A stretch of DNA of 64,000 nucleotides from Calliphora vicina (GCF_958450345.1 NC_088780.1:124820226-124884225); one strand, 5' to 3'. Positions 1 to 11,461 are shown, numbered from the stretch's first letter. Numbers and translations are program-made. The notes: generated by a model from the sequence alone, not told the origin.

Positions 1-1820
1 TTCAGCGAAAATAAGTTTCGTGGTAAAAGAAATTATATTACAAAATTTTTCGTGGATCGGCCCATATTTGACCATAGCCCCCATATAAAGTACACTTCCG
101 AAAATCTCTTAAATAAGCATAAATGTCTTATAAATATCGCTATCAAGTTGAAATTCGACATGAATAATCCCCATATATACCAAAATTGCTGTACCTAATT
201 CTATGAAAATCGGCCGATAATTGGTTATAGCTCCCATATAAGGACCACTTCCAAAAAACACAATAACCTACATAAATATCTAAAAAATATCAATATCAAA
301 ACAAAATTTCACACACATCCATAGTTTATATTTAGAAATCATACTACTGGATTTTGTGAATATCGGTCCATATTTGACCATAGCTCCCATATAAGGTCCA
401 CTTCCAAAAATCAGTTAAGTACTCATAAATCTCTTATAAATACATTTATCATGCTAAAATTCGACAAAAATTATACTCATATATATAGAAATTTTATGCA
501 GATTGGCCGATAATTGGTCATAGCTCCCCTATAAGGCCCATTTCCGAAAAAAGATATTAACCTTAAAAAGTATTAAAAACATATCGATATCAAAATGAAA
601 TTACGCACAGATCCAGTAATTTGAATCCAGTAATCATACTTCTGGATTTTGTGAATATCGGTCCATATTTAACCATAGCTCCCATATAAGGTCCACTCCC
701 GAAAATCACTAATATCCTCATAAATTTCTTACAAATATAGTTATCACGTTGAAATTCAAAACAAATTTATTCAATATATACAAAAATCGATGTATCAAAT
801 TTTATGATGATAGGCCCATAAATGGTCATAACCTCCATATAAGAACTACTTCAGGAAAACACATTACCCTGCACAAATATCCATAAAAATCTACACTCAA
901 CCAAAATTTTACACCGATGAGTAATTTGTATCCAAGAATCGTACTACAAGATTTTTTAAATATTGGTGCATAATTCGGCATAGCTCCCACATAAGATCCA
1001 TTCTTGTTAATAGCGTTGTTTATATGAAATTCTACAAAAATAGCCCTTAAATACTTAGGACCATAATAGGTCATAGCATCCATATATTAAATAAAAATAG
1101 TATACAGATCAGTAAATTGTATTCAAAAATCATAATACTGAATTTTGTGAATATTGGCCCATAATTGGCACCAGCTCTCATATAAATACATAAAAATCAC
1201 GTTAAAATATTTTATAACAATCGAACGATAATAGGTCATAGCTTACACCCCACAGTCCCACAACCAAATATTTTGAAATTTGTCTAAATATATTTGTATA
1301 CCCTTTTTTATACTCTGTTTCTTCACTTGAGGTTAAAAGGGAAAAATGTTGAGGTCCAGACTTAAACTCGACAACACTTCCCCTTTGCGCATGTGAAATT
1401 TCATTAAAATCGGACTAAGGGTTTAGAAGTTACAGATTTGTTTCTCTCTTTTTTTTTCTCATACCACTGTGCGCCACTTTGACACTCAGATATTGTAGAT
1501 CGTTTAACCCAGTTCCAACAAAGTGTTTACGGTTACCTATGTAAGAAAATAATAATTTACACGAAGATTTAGAAAAATTAAATTTAGACGACAATTTCTC
1601 AATTAAAAGACAATAATTAACTGTGTCAAACGTTCTAATAGGAATTTCAGTTATAAATTGCTGAATTATATACAATTTTTTGTACATTTGAAATAAAATA
1701 TGTTCTGCGTAAACTAGTCTTTCTAACAATTGTTATATTATTTCAGCTTTTATACCATCATATTTAGGTGGAGGGTATCTAAGATTCGGCACGGCCGAAT
1801 ATAGTACTCTTACTTGTTTT
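1..1820. repeat. Tandem ~150-bp units of a dispersed fly repeat
   Basis: The motif tagctcccatataagg recurs, with decay, near 76, 229, 382, 521, 676, 826, 978 and 1073, so the period is about 150 bp. Two unit types alternate: one reads gtgaatatcggtccatat and the other ggccgataattggtcat. The real repeat is therefore a ~300-bp dimer. The block ends at 1770-1820 with a terminus (ggtggagggtat, then ggccgaatatagtactctta) that recurs in inverted form at 23612-23665. The same gggagctatga...ggaccgatc text also occurs at 16850-17060 and 46550-46580. No coding potential is seen; this is a non-autonomous dispersed repeat. Confidence 0.7.
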
Positions 1821-2136
1821 TATTTTAATTACTAACAACTACTTTTTTAAACTAAAAAAGGTTCATCATTTAATTTTCATTAAGAATGCAAAAAATATTC
1901 AATTGCAACAAATTTATTAAAAAATAATTAGGATACTACCTAAATTAAGGTAAAAACGATTTATTAATTAATTACTCAAAGTGTATACCTTATTTTGTTT
2001 AAGAAAATCATATACTTGATGATACATTAGTTTCAATTTTGGTTATAACTTGGTAATTTTTGATAGTAAAAGTTTAAAATTTTGTACACATATGCAATAT
2101 GATATATTGAATCGCAATCAATAATAAAATAAATAT
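1821..2136. other. Anonymous AT-rich spacer
   Basis: I see no gene, no clear inverted repeat and no tandem repeat in this stretch. Confidence 0.5.
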
Positions 2137-2705
2137 TGTTACGAAATTGTACTTGAATTCAAATATAATAATTTGAACGGCTGATTTAAAAGTAGCCTAA
2201 TGCTTTCAAATAACAGTGCTGTAATAGCAAACTGTAACATATCTGTGGGCACTATTAACATTGAATAAAAGCTTTCAGTTGACCATTGATAAGTAAGTTG
2301 GCAACGCTGCGACCGTATATTCGAATTCGAATATTCAGTTAAAGAACATTGTAGAAAGTACACCACAGATGGCGTATGTATTAGAAATCTCTAGACAGTT
2401 AAAGAGAAATCTAGAGTGCAGATGGCAGTGTTATAAATAGTGGCAGAGGTTGCAGTCGTTAGTGAGTTTATCAGAGACGCTTTTCGAATAAACATCAAAT
2501 GAGTGCTGTGTTTTTCAAGTGAATTCGTGTACATTATAAAGTGTGTCTGTATTTCTGCGAATTTATAAATGTGTATATAAAAAAACATTGAGTGACTATT
2601 TAATTCTGTTGTTGTACATTACTAAACGGCTTTTATTTGCAATCAAAAGTATCCGGTTTATTTAAAGGAAATAAACCAACGTTTTGAAAAGGTTAAAACG
2701 TAACA
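2137..2705 (+). mobile_element. Solo LTR, Ty3/gypsy-like family, copy A
   Basis: A 569-bp unit begins TGTTACGAAATT and ends AAAACGTAACA, so it has the TG...CA ends of an LTR with inverted TGTTACG/CGTAACA termini. It is flanked by a perfect 4-bp target duplication, atat, at 2133-2136 and 2706-2709. Inside, a TATA box (tataaatag, ~2433) precedes a plausible start region (gcagtcgttagt), which fixes the transcription direction as plus. Copies B and C lie at 13626-14178 and 56423-56924. No internal retrotransposon sequence adjoins it, so it is a solo LTR left by LTR-LTR recombination. Copy A lacks ~40 bp, including the AATAAA, that is present in copy B. Confidence 0.9.
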
Positions 2706-3326
2706 ATATCGAATTTTTTGATGATACGTTGTTTTGCGTTTTAGGTGACGATATGTAATAATCTCAAAATTTCACATACGACATTTTGTGGTAACGATTT
2801 GACTAGAAAACGGGAGTCTATGAGTTCAAACCCGCTTTCTGAAAATATATTTTTTTTTCTAAAATGATGGAGTATCTGTACTATTGAATTTAATAGTGAA
2901 GTGGTATGCAGAGTGTGCCAATCGGCCAACTGCCCCTTATTAAATTTACCAGTCAATAACGTTGCAAGTGGGTTGAAAATTCACTAGTAGTAGTTCTCAG
3001 TGGCTAACTAATTCAACGTGGCGGAACTATTGCAATGAACAGCAGGGTAACTACTACTGCGTAAAAAATCACACCATTACTTATACATTTGACTAAAATA
3101 TTATTATTATTCATTTGAAACAAGAATATGTATATGTAATATTCTGATTTGTGGTTTAGTGTAAAATATTCAAAAGTTATTTATAATTGTAGTTACAATA
3201 GCAGCAGTATTAGAAACACTAACACCAACAGCAACAAAAACTAAATTAACATTTGTTAAGTAAATAATATCCTCAAGGGTAATAACAGTATTTATTTATA
3301 TATTTATTTATAAATTTATGAATGTA
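2706..3326. other. Anonymous AT-rich spacer
   Basis: Short open frames here are not convincing and resemble no family I know. I see no other structure. Confidence 0.45.
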
Positions 3327-3813
3327 CACGCAGAGAAAAAATATAATTGGGCATGGTTACTGTAACCATTTAAATAGTGTTACAAGATTTTTAACAATAT
3401 TATAGTCACAGTAACCATTTACATGATTGTGGTAACCATAATATGGTTAATTTACGATTCACATGATTGTATCAACCATATATATGGTTACAGTAAACAA
3501 ATATATGTTTGTGGCAACCATATTTATGATGAATAATTTTATCATAATATGTTGGTCTCAGATTATGATAAGCTTTAAGCCGAGAGCACCATAATATGAT
3601 AATTCCTTCATCATATGAATGGTTGTCACAAACATAAATATTTTTACTGTAACCATATATATGGTTGACACAATCATGTGAATCGTAAATCAATCATATT
3701 ATGGTTACCACAATCATGTAAATGGTTACTGTGACCATAATATTGTTAAAAAACTTGTAACAATATTGAAATGGTTACAGTAACCATGCCCAACTATATT
3801 TTTTGTCTGCGTG
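3327..3813. mobile_element. Foldback/MITE with CACGCAGAG termini, copy 1
   Basis: A 487-bp palindromic unit bounded by cacgcagagaaaaaat on the left and its near-complement attttttgtctgcgtg on the right, with TA on both sides (3325-3326 and 3814-3815). The two arms mirror each other through most of the length, for example ggcatggttactgtaaccat at 3350 against its complement near 3775. The centre is around 3570. It has no coding capacity. The same termini bound the unrelated-length element at 43027-43854. Confidence 0.85.
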
Positions 3814-4309
3814 TATGCACTAGTATTATGTATGTATGTAATGTGTGTATCATAAAATATAACCAACTAATAATAATCATAATTTCTATAAATTATTATA
3901 TGTATGTATGTTCAATCAACGTAAACAATGACAAACACTTACTATAAATACAAGGGAAAACATTAAACACTTGAGAGTGCAGATGAACTTCTAAATTTTT
4001 ATACCCATCTTCAATAAAAGATATGTATATTTATATATTGATTTAGTCAAGCCGTTTGTAACATATATTCTGGGTCCTTCTAAAATTCAAAGACGATCTA
4101 GCTATGTTAAGAATATTTCGATATCAGTCCTTATATCGTCCCCTCAATAAACATTAGTGTATAAGTATATACACCATTATTATTTTTATTGCATAATAAG
4201 AATCTACATAACTGATTCTATATGTGGTCAAAATTTGGTTAAATTCTACTTCCACAAAGTGGGTCAAAAAAAAATTGAAATATTACTTTTGTTCTGGATA
4301 TCTACTAAC
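3814..4309. repeat. Remnant of a dispersed repeat terminus
   Basis: The stretch 4005-4120 contains tatacccatcttcaat, tattctgggtccttc and ctagctatg. These resemble the end of the dispersed repeat also seen at 45590-45640 and 47500-47570. The rest is anonymous. Confidence 0.4.
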
Positions 4310-4504
4310 TAGGGTATTCATTCGAGTAATGATCGTTCGATTAATCGAATAATTTCTTACGAATAATTATACGAATAATTTAAAAATTGCCATTTTCGAA
4401 TAACGAATAATTCGAACAATTTTATGTTGAATAATCGAATAAAAGAATAAAAGTACATATATATTTAAATTTATTAAATTGCTTAAAATTTTTCATAATA
4501 CCAA

Positions 4505-4860
4505 ATTTAAATAAGTAATAATGTCTTACAAAAATTGTATTGTTTCTGAAATTCGACAAATAACTAAAGAAAAAGGGACTTTCGATCACTGTAGATGAGT
4601 GGTCCGATAGCTGCTTCTATAAATATATTAATATTAGTCCAAGAAGTTACAATTCTAAAAACAAGTCTTTCAAAATATTTAATTTGAACCAATGAAAATA
4701 AAAGGTACGGAATAAAATATTTGTTATTTAGTAAAAAAAGGCTGAATGATTTCGAAACAGAAATTTTATGGTCTAAACATGACGGGGCGGCCGTTGTGTG
4801 AACATATGCTGGCGAAATATTAGCAAAATTAATAACACTGTGCATCAAATTTCGGGTCAT
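4505..4860 (+). pseudogene. hAT transposase fragment, broken
   Basis: Plus-strand translation gives pieces of a hAT-family transposase, the enzyme that would cut and paste the surrounding element. From 4582 one frame reads SITVDEWSDS, like the hAT 'TxDxW' block. Near 4735-4800 another frame reads KKRLNDFETEI followed by SKHDGAAVV, the family's '(T)HDGAA' catalytic-region block. The frame changes between blocks and in-frame stops occur (TGA at 4693, and TGA directly after GAAVV), so it is not functional. The reading is cut off near 4860, where the nested element begins. Confidence 0.75.
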
Positions 4861-5036
4861 TAAATCTTTCCCGAATGAGACCAACGGGTCTCAAAGGGTT
4901 TTAAAAAGTTAGCTCGTATTTTAAAGTTATGCGCCTTTAAAGTTCAGCTTTTTTGAGTAAAAATTGTTCATATATATTTAATTTTTAAAATTTAATTTGT
5001 ATTTTTTTTACCTAGCTTATATAAAAATGAACTACA

Positions 5037-5214
5037 TTATATAGTTCGAGGTCTTTTCTGCTCTGGTGGATGCTCTGTAGAACCAGAATTTGAAGCAGAC
5101 AAATTTTGTAGTTCACTTCCTGTGTTTTCTTCTCCTTCATCATCGTAATGCAAGTTCTTGCTCCACCAACAAATTTCCGCTAATACAGCATCGGGAGACT
5201 TTTTTCCTCGATAT
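5037..5214 (-). pseudogene. Probable last exon of the WRLFIDSSK-family gene
   Basis: After an acceptor-like ttttttgcag (5215-5224), the minus strand is open for 59 codons to a TAA at 5037-5039. It begins YRGKKSPDAVLAEICWW and ends in a polar, acidic tail. The start matches the C-terminal block of this recurrent insect family (an 'RYxG...CWxxK' block that follows EQGERF). Its entry phase does not match the end of the upstream piece at 5769. This fits a missing short exon or damage caused by the insertion at 5259-5709. Assignment rests on remembered family pattern. Confidence 0.55.
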
Positions 5215-5258
5215 CTGCAAAAAATTTGTGTTAAAATGTATTGGGGAAAAAAAATATA

Positions 5259-5709
5259 CAGTAGCCCAATAAAGTCTACATACAGGAATTCAAATTAAAT
5301 TTCTTTCGTTGAAAGCTGTATTCGTAAGTTAAAAGTAATGAAATATATTTGTTAAAGAAATAAATTCACACTAAAAAAAACTAAAACAACATCACTTAAG
5401 TCGGGTTTAGCAACATTTCCTATCACGTCCAAAATTTCACAGTTATTAGAATTTTTGATTCTGAGACAAATAACGAAATTTTTTTTGGGTTTTAATGTTC
5501 AAAATATTATGAAACTTAATAGCCCCGCCCACCCAAAAGTAGGCGTAACCGAGAATAAATTTTTCGTTATTTTACTCAGAATCAATAACTCTAATAACGG
5601 TGAACTTTTTGGGCGTTATTTGAATTTTTGCTAAAATCGACTAAAGAAACTGCTTTAAATTAAAGTAACATAATAATTATTGCTGTATGTAGACTTTCTT
5701 GGGCTACTG
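5259..5709. mobile_element. Tc1/mariner-type MITE inside the nested gene
   Basis: This 451-bp unit has ~27-bp inverted ends (left CAGTAGCCCAATAAAG, right ending CTTTCTTGGGCTACTG) and TA on both sides (5257-5258, 5710-5711). The interior is also partly palindromic: the 5400-5480 and 5510-5640 segments are complementary. It has no coding capacity. It sits between the penultimate and last recognisable exons of the decayed minus-strand gene. Confidence 0.85.
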
Positions 5710-5768
5710 TATGTATATTAAAAATTAACTCATTTCAAATGGCATTGCAATTTGGTCTTACTGTTTAC

Positions 5769-6041
5769 CTTGTTCATCTGATTCGGTCGCTAGTTGCTGA
5801 CCGAAGTAGTCTAGATGATGATGTAGGTAATGAATTTTGAGAAACATATTAACGCCTATTTTAGAAAAAGCATTCATCATTGCTTTAACAGATCTCTGAT
5901 AGCTGTCAGACCTATTTTTACCCAACAACCCGCCAATAACCTCTTTGATTGATTGGAAAACAATCAATTCGTTTTTATTTAAAATATTATCAAATTCCTG
6001 ATTTTTGACCAGCTTCCGAATGTCTGGACCATTCACAACAC
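5769..6041 (-). pseudogene. WRLFIDSSK-family gene, third-quarter exon
   Basis: The minus strand is open between an acceptor (ttcctttag, 6042-6050) and a donor (gtaaac, ending 5763). It encodes ~90 residues containing GPDIRKL near the start, FLKIHYLHHHLDYF in the middle and DEQGK at the end. These align with the 'GPQIRKL', 'KLHFLHSHLDFF' and 'SEEQGERFHQD' blocks of a multicopy insect/hydra/fish protein family I recognise but cannot name functionally. The splice phase agrees with the exon at 6113. Confidence 0.65.
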
Positions 6042-6112
6042 CTAAAGGAAGAAAAGTTATAAAAAAATATATATTTTAATCAAGAAAAATATACTTATTT
6101 TAAATGTTTTAC

Positions 6113-7209
6113 ATTCTTTTAATTTACTTTCAGTGAGGCGGGGGAAAATTTTTGCTAAAGTAGTGTAAACTTCATCCCTCTTAACCACAGTTTTCAGAAA
6201 ACTTTTTACTATACCGAGTTTTATATGTAATGGTGGTAATAAAACTTTGTCTTGAGGTACCAGGGGATCTTCAATGACGTTGGCATTCGCATGTTTGCTT
6301 AATTCCCTACACTTCCATTCATGATTTGCATATTGATCACCCTAATATCTGGAGTCCCAGTCACATAGAAAGCACATGTATTTAATGTATCCAGATTGCA
6401 ATCCCCGAAGAATTGCTACCACCTTCAAGTCACAGCATATTTTCCATTGATGTTTATTATAGTATACTTCTTGAAGAATAGTTTTTAATGAGTTATACGT
6501 TTCTACACAATAGGCAATTGGTAACGATGGTTTTGAGTTTGTTTGATGGAGCAACACTGCTTGTAAACTGGTTTTGGAGCTATCAATAAAAAGTCTCCAC
6601 TCAGCCGCATTGTAACCAATGTCCATTTGGCTCATTAGTTTGTCCACATCCTTGCAATAAGCAGATGTTTGCTCGTTATTTGCAAAAAAAACATTCTTGC
6701 AGTGTTGCTTGGCGATGTCTGTAGGCTGATATTTTGGTTCCAGGGGCCAAGAGATTATTTGAATTTAAAAATCTAGCCAGTTCTTCGGACTTACGTTGTG
6801 AAAGTCCAAGCTTTGCAATAATGCAGTCTAGCTTGGTTTGTGTAATCAAAATGGGATCATTTGTCTTTGAGGGTTCTGGCGCAAATAAAGAAAAAGCTTC
6901 ATTTAAAGCAGTTTGTATGGTAATCCCCGACGTCACGCCAGGGCTCGGAGGTTTTGGAACTGGAACATTTTCCGAGTGTTGTATTGGGATTTCAGCACTT
7001 AAAACACTTTTATATATTTTACTCCTCGTTTTTCTTCTGTTCATACCAGTTATTGAATTCACACATGCGTAACAATTTGAAGTCTTATGACCATTAGGAT
7101 CTAACCGGATCATCGGCACACCAAACGGCAACTTTGTAATCCTTTTGCTCATCCAACTCATTAGATTAGTATAACACTTTTTGCAAACAATCTTTGGAGC
7201 CCATGGCAC
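6113..7209 (-). pseudogene. WRLFIDSSK-family gene, N-terminal and central region
   Basis: The minus-strand reading begins at an in-frame Met (7209) that is probably internal to the original protein. It opens with PWAPKIVCKKC, followed by PFGVPM and NCYAC; these are paired cysteines that look zinc-binding. A Pro-rich linker (VPVPKPPSP) follows, then LLAPGTK. After a frameshift at a T8 run near 6670 the second frame carries EWRLFIDSSKTSLQAVLLH and CDLKVVAILRGLQSGY, and ends its open part at CFLCDWDSR. A TAG two codons later (6342) is followed by recognisable sequence in the same frame (VLLPPLHIKLG) down to a donor-like gtaaaac at 6112. There is thus one frameshift and one stop: recently decayed. 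Function unknown; its place between ~110-bp inverted repeats suggests a transposon gene. Confidence 0.7.
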
Positions 7210-7478
7210 ATTTGATATAACTGGATGGTTGAAATATGTCTCCTAAGCAGATATAAATTCTCCTGTAAACGAACCATGTTTTAACATTTGTGGTGTGACA
7301 TTTCACAAACTTTATTAAATTAAAAATATTTTTTTTTAGTAATTAACTTTATTTAAAAACTTCTTTTCACTTTATTAACAAATAATGGTTCACAAATTCA
7401 CAAAAAGTTGCACTATTATAACAGGTAACTACGATTTGATTTCAAAAAATTAAAACATCTTAATACCTTGTTCAGCAA

Positions 7479-7822
7479 TAGTGCTGTAACATTCTACTAC
7501 TTTTGATTACTCAATACTACTCAACACTTTTCGTTTGGGTACTCAATACTATTCGATACTTTTAACGGATTTTTTAAATTTAAAAACGATATATTTTTCC
7601 AGTTTTTTTAATAATATTTTATTCTGATTTGAAAATTGTTTACGCTAAGAGTTGCATTTTTAATATTGATTTGAGTTGTATTTATAGTAGAGATGCATTT
7701 TTTGCACCATAACCGTTAAATTTAAATAAATTAAATTGTAAAAATACAAGTCAAAAAGTATTGAGTAACTATGGCAAATACTCGATACACGATACCCACT
7801 ACTCAATACTTGTACAGCAATA
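7479..7822. mobile_element. hAT-type MITE in the nested element
   Basis: Ends TAGTGCTGTAAC and (complement of right end) TATTGCTGTACA form imperfect inverted repeats. Both ends are followed by subterminal tactcaata/tactcgata motifs in opposite orientation. The flanking octamers ttcagcaa (7471-7478) and ttgagcaa (7823-7830) agree at 7 of 8 bases. The unit is 344 bp and non-coding. Confidence 0.6.
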
Positions 7823-8660
7823 TTGAGCAATTCTCCAAAAATTGGTAATTGCGTATCTAAGTACCAAAAACTATAAAAATAAAAAAAATAAATCAGCAAA
7901 AAGTGTTAAAATTAATGAATTTTAAGTATATTAGGACTAGAACATTCAACTAAAATTACTTTATATAAATATTGACTTACTTCAATAGATTATTCATAAA
8001 ATATATATGAAAAATTTTTACTCAAAAAAGCTGAACTTTAAAGGCGAATAACTTTAAAACACGAGCTAACTTTTAAAAGCCCTTTGGGTGTTTTGGTATA
8101 CTAATTATCTACTTTCATTTCCCGTTGGCCTCATTCGGGAAAGATTTTCATGTTGCACAGTGTAATTTAGAAAAAGTGAATAATTCATTTACTAAAGAAT
8201 TAGTTACTCATTTAAAATCCGAATTAATAAACGACATAAACAAATTCTTAATACGTTTATACTGTACTTGAATTCAGGATCGTGTCCAACTAGCTCAAAT
8301 TTTTTAAAGCAGAAACTAAAAAGTTTGCTATTCAATTATTTTGTAGATTGTTCGGGAGGGAATCTGATCAGAATTTTTTTAATGAAAATTTAATGATGGA
8401 CTATATTTTCGAATGTTTTTTAACAATATCAATACTTGAATTGTTAACATTAACGTTATTTTATGTTTTTCTTTAACAATAAAAAATTAAAAAACCGACA
8501 TCAAAACTTCATACTTTACTTTTTTTAAAACAATTTAAATTATTCGAATAATTGGATTAATTTTAAACGTGTGATCGAATTATTTCAAATCTTTTATTCG
8601 AATTATTTGTTTTATTCGAACAAGAGAAAAATCGAATAATTTGAATACCCTACTACTAAC

Positions 8661-11461
8661 ACAAACATTTTAAACACAATTATTTCGAAATGGCAAACAA
8701 ATTATGCACTATTGTTTTATTAAGGGGACGATATCTACTTGAAAGAAAAAAATATTGACTTCATTGGATAACTTTTACGGTCTTACCGGTTAGAGGGCAA
8801 GATTAAGGGATTAAGTGTTGGTTTATATCCCTTTGCACATATATTTTAAATAGAAATTTATATACAACAATAAACACTTGTATCGATCTTGTATGTTTGA
8901 GTGTGTGTATGAGTGCAGTAATCCGATTATATGTTATTCAGATACCTATTAAACACATAAACACACACATATCATTCTGAAAACACACACACACACAAAC
9001 AGACACAGTTGTAAATTTGCCAAAAATTTTAACCGATTTCATTATATCAAATGTCCTGGTGTCAGTATCTCTTCCTGGCTGTAGCGTTATTGTTGTTGCA
9101 CATAAATATCAAATATTATTTAAGACTTTGTTTACACTAAATTTAAATACACAGATAATACGCGAAAAGAATTTTAATCGAATTTTATATTGGGCTGAAA
9201 GTGTATCTGTGTATTTGTTAGTTATAAATTAACATTTTCCCAAAATTATGAAATCCACAGCCACACATGTGTATTATATTTCTACGCTGAATACCAAATA
9301 TTTGTTAGGCTTCAAAATCATTGGTGAATCTATTATACTATAAAACCCTGTTTGAACTTTAACATTTTTATTGACTTTTTTGCTGGTGGTTTTAAACTGT
9401 AATAGTATTTGTGTTTACACAACTGTGTGTGCGATTAAATTGTAGTCTGTGTATAAATAAAATTAACAACAACGAATAAATCTTTAAAATAAATAACAAC
9501 AAAAAGTTGAAATAAAATCGTTTGGCGGCAAAAAAGTGAATGTTTGAATTATGTACATAAGTATGTATATGAGGAAAATTTAAATGTTGGAAAATCATTG
9601 AAACTATTCGGATTGCTTGTATTTCTTTTAGGTTTCGAAATGAAAACAAACAAAAAAACAGTAACGTAATCGGTGGAAATCTTTATATTTTATATTTTTG
9701 ACATATTTATATTTACATTATGGTCTATTATTAAAATAATAATGTACAACATTGAGGGATATGCCTTTTAAAATATTCTTGCTATCCTTTTTCCTTTGGA
9801 AACTGTTTTTTTGTGATATTTGTAGAAGAAACGAAGTCCCTACGACTTCTATAAGACTAAGCTTATAAAAATAGGGCAACTTATTACAAAAATATGCCTA
9901 AAAGAATATTTGAAGTTTTTTGCTTATTTTTCGAAATTTTTACAAAATTTATATTATCTCGAAATGCTTCAAAAGTCCCACTTTGAATTTGTGCGGCTTT
10001 TAATTGTGGATAATTTTTAGAAACTGGAATATACTTTTTTAAATATATCCTTTGTTCAAGTATAGTTTTTGATTCAATATCCTGTGTTCAAAAGAAAAGA
10101 ATTTTCATGAAAATTAGGGTACATTAGGGTACATAAGCATTACTATGCTACCAATATTATATATAAAGAGTGAGCCAGAATAAACTCATACTTGTAATAT
10201 GTTAAATATAACTTAAAACGTTCAATATAAAAATTCTTTAAAATAAGTAAATTTATTCAAATATTGTACAAATTCATTAAACATTACAATATTGTCATAT
10301 TACTTCGTATTTATAAATTTATCAATTTTTTACTTCCGTTACCTTTTTGGACAAGGTGGTTCCCTTACATTTAAAATCAAAATACAAATTTTAAATATTT
10401 TTAGGTAAACAAAATTTTAAATTTTTTTTTTCCAAATTGTTTTTTTTTGAATTTAATAATTTTAATTTTATAACACTGTCCAACAAATTTAGACTTTTTG
10501 ATTGGAACAGAATAGCGACCCTATAAACTTATAGTCCAGCTGGTCTGAAGATACAAGAGTTGTAAATAAAGCCCTTTACACTTAATTAGCAAAATTGCAC
10601 GACATCTCGGGTCTCAAATTTTTTAAAAATATCTCCAAAAATCCAAATATGATCCGAATGAGTTGAAATTTAAAATATGACTAGTCCTTAAGGAGATATA
10701 CAAAAAATATGCATACATATGGAAGTTATCTCTTTTAGTTCAAGCGATATTTAGGTTTATTTATTTATTTTTTTTAATTCTGCTCGATCTTTTTTTGGTT
10801 TGGTTTTTGGTTGGATTTTTTTTTCTAAATATCATCTATATTTGCAATAAAATTTCGAATACAATAAAAATAACATGGTAACAGTTATCTTATCCCCATA
10901 AAAAGTTACACGCATCCAATGTTGGAACATGAAAAATTTTCGTATTTTTTACGTTTTTTCCCAAAAAAAATATTTTCTAACTTATCCAAAACTTTTCTTT
11001 CCTCCCTATTGTTATTGATAAAAATTCAAAATAGAAAACTATCATGTCAATATACTGACAGTTCTTACACATAGCTTATATTAATTAGAAGTATATCGTT
11101 ACGAAATCAGGGATTTAGAAAATGGGGCTTAGAGACTTAAATAAATTTCAATTTATAGTAATTGGAATAATAATAAGCTACACAATGCAAAACTAGCCGC
11201 ATATTCACGACACAACTGACGTACTTGAATAATTTGCAATTTAATTTCCGTTGTCATTTTGGTGTTCACTGTTTTTTTTTTGTTACACCAGCTTGTATCC
11301 CTTTTGGTTACAACAGGACTATTATAATCAAAAAGCATGAAAAAACTCCTCTTACACATGTGTCACGCTTGGCTGATTCATTGGCGAGTTATGCCAACAG
11401 TTCGACGTTACATTAAATCCATGAATTTATGTTATATTGACACAACGCCATTATAAATATG
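8661..11461. other. Anonymous AT-rich region with scattered repeats
   Basis: No gene is recognised. There is a short CA-rich run near 8965-9006. The segment 10475-10560 (actgtccaacaaattta, then ataaacttatagtccagctg) is shared with 14440-14510. The remaining open frames are short and low-complexity. Confidence 0.45.

Larger units (their letters stand above)
4861..8148 (-). mobile_element. Nested TIR element carrying a 'WRLFIDSSK' family gene
   Basis: Inside the hAT element, 4861-4975 and 8020-8148 are inverted copies of each other. Both arms contain tctttcccgaatgag, ccaacggg, agttagctcgt, ttaaagttat, cgcctttaaagttcagc and ttttttgagtaaaaat. The right arm has ~30 extra bases. The arms are about 110 bp and enclose a spliced minus-strand gene (5037-7209). 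A possible 3-bp target duplication, cat, lies at 4858-4860 and 8149-8151, but it is too short to be decisive. I cannot assign it to a named transposon superfamily. Confidence 0.7.
4310..8652 (+). mobile_element. hAT-type DNA transposon, interrupted by nested insertions
   Basis: The 4343-bp element starts TAGGGTATTCATTCG and ends GAATACCCTA, giving 10-11 bp terminal inverted repeats. Next to both ends lie subterminal ttcgaataat repeats. It is flanked by a perfect 8-bp duplication, ctactaac, at 4302-4309 and 8653-8660, as expected for hAT transposition. Its own transposase remnant reads on the plus strand (4505-4860). A possible continuation after the insertion lies around 8165-8300 (codons reading FTKELVTHLKSEL). 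Most of the interior, 4861-8148, is a second transposon. Confidence 0.88.

Noticed and set aside
4564..4884. 106-codon minus-strand frame
   Set aside because: Antisense of the hAT transposase remnant, which reads on the plus strand with DEW and HDGAA blocks.
6734..7072. 112-codon plus-strand frame
   Set aside because: Antisense shadow of the zinc-finger/WRLFIDSSK-family gene on the minus strand.
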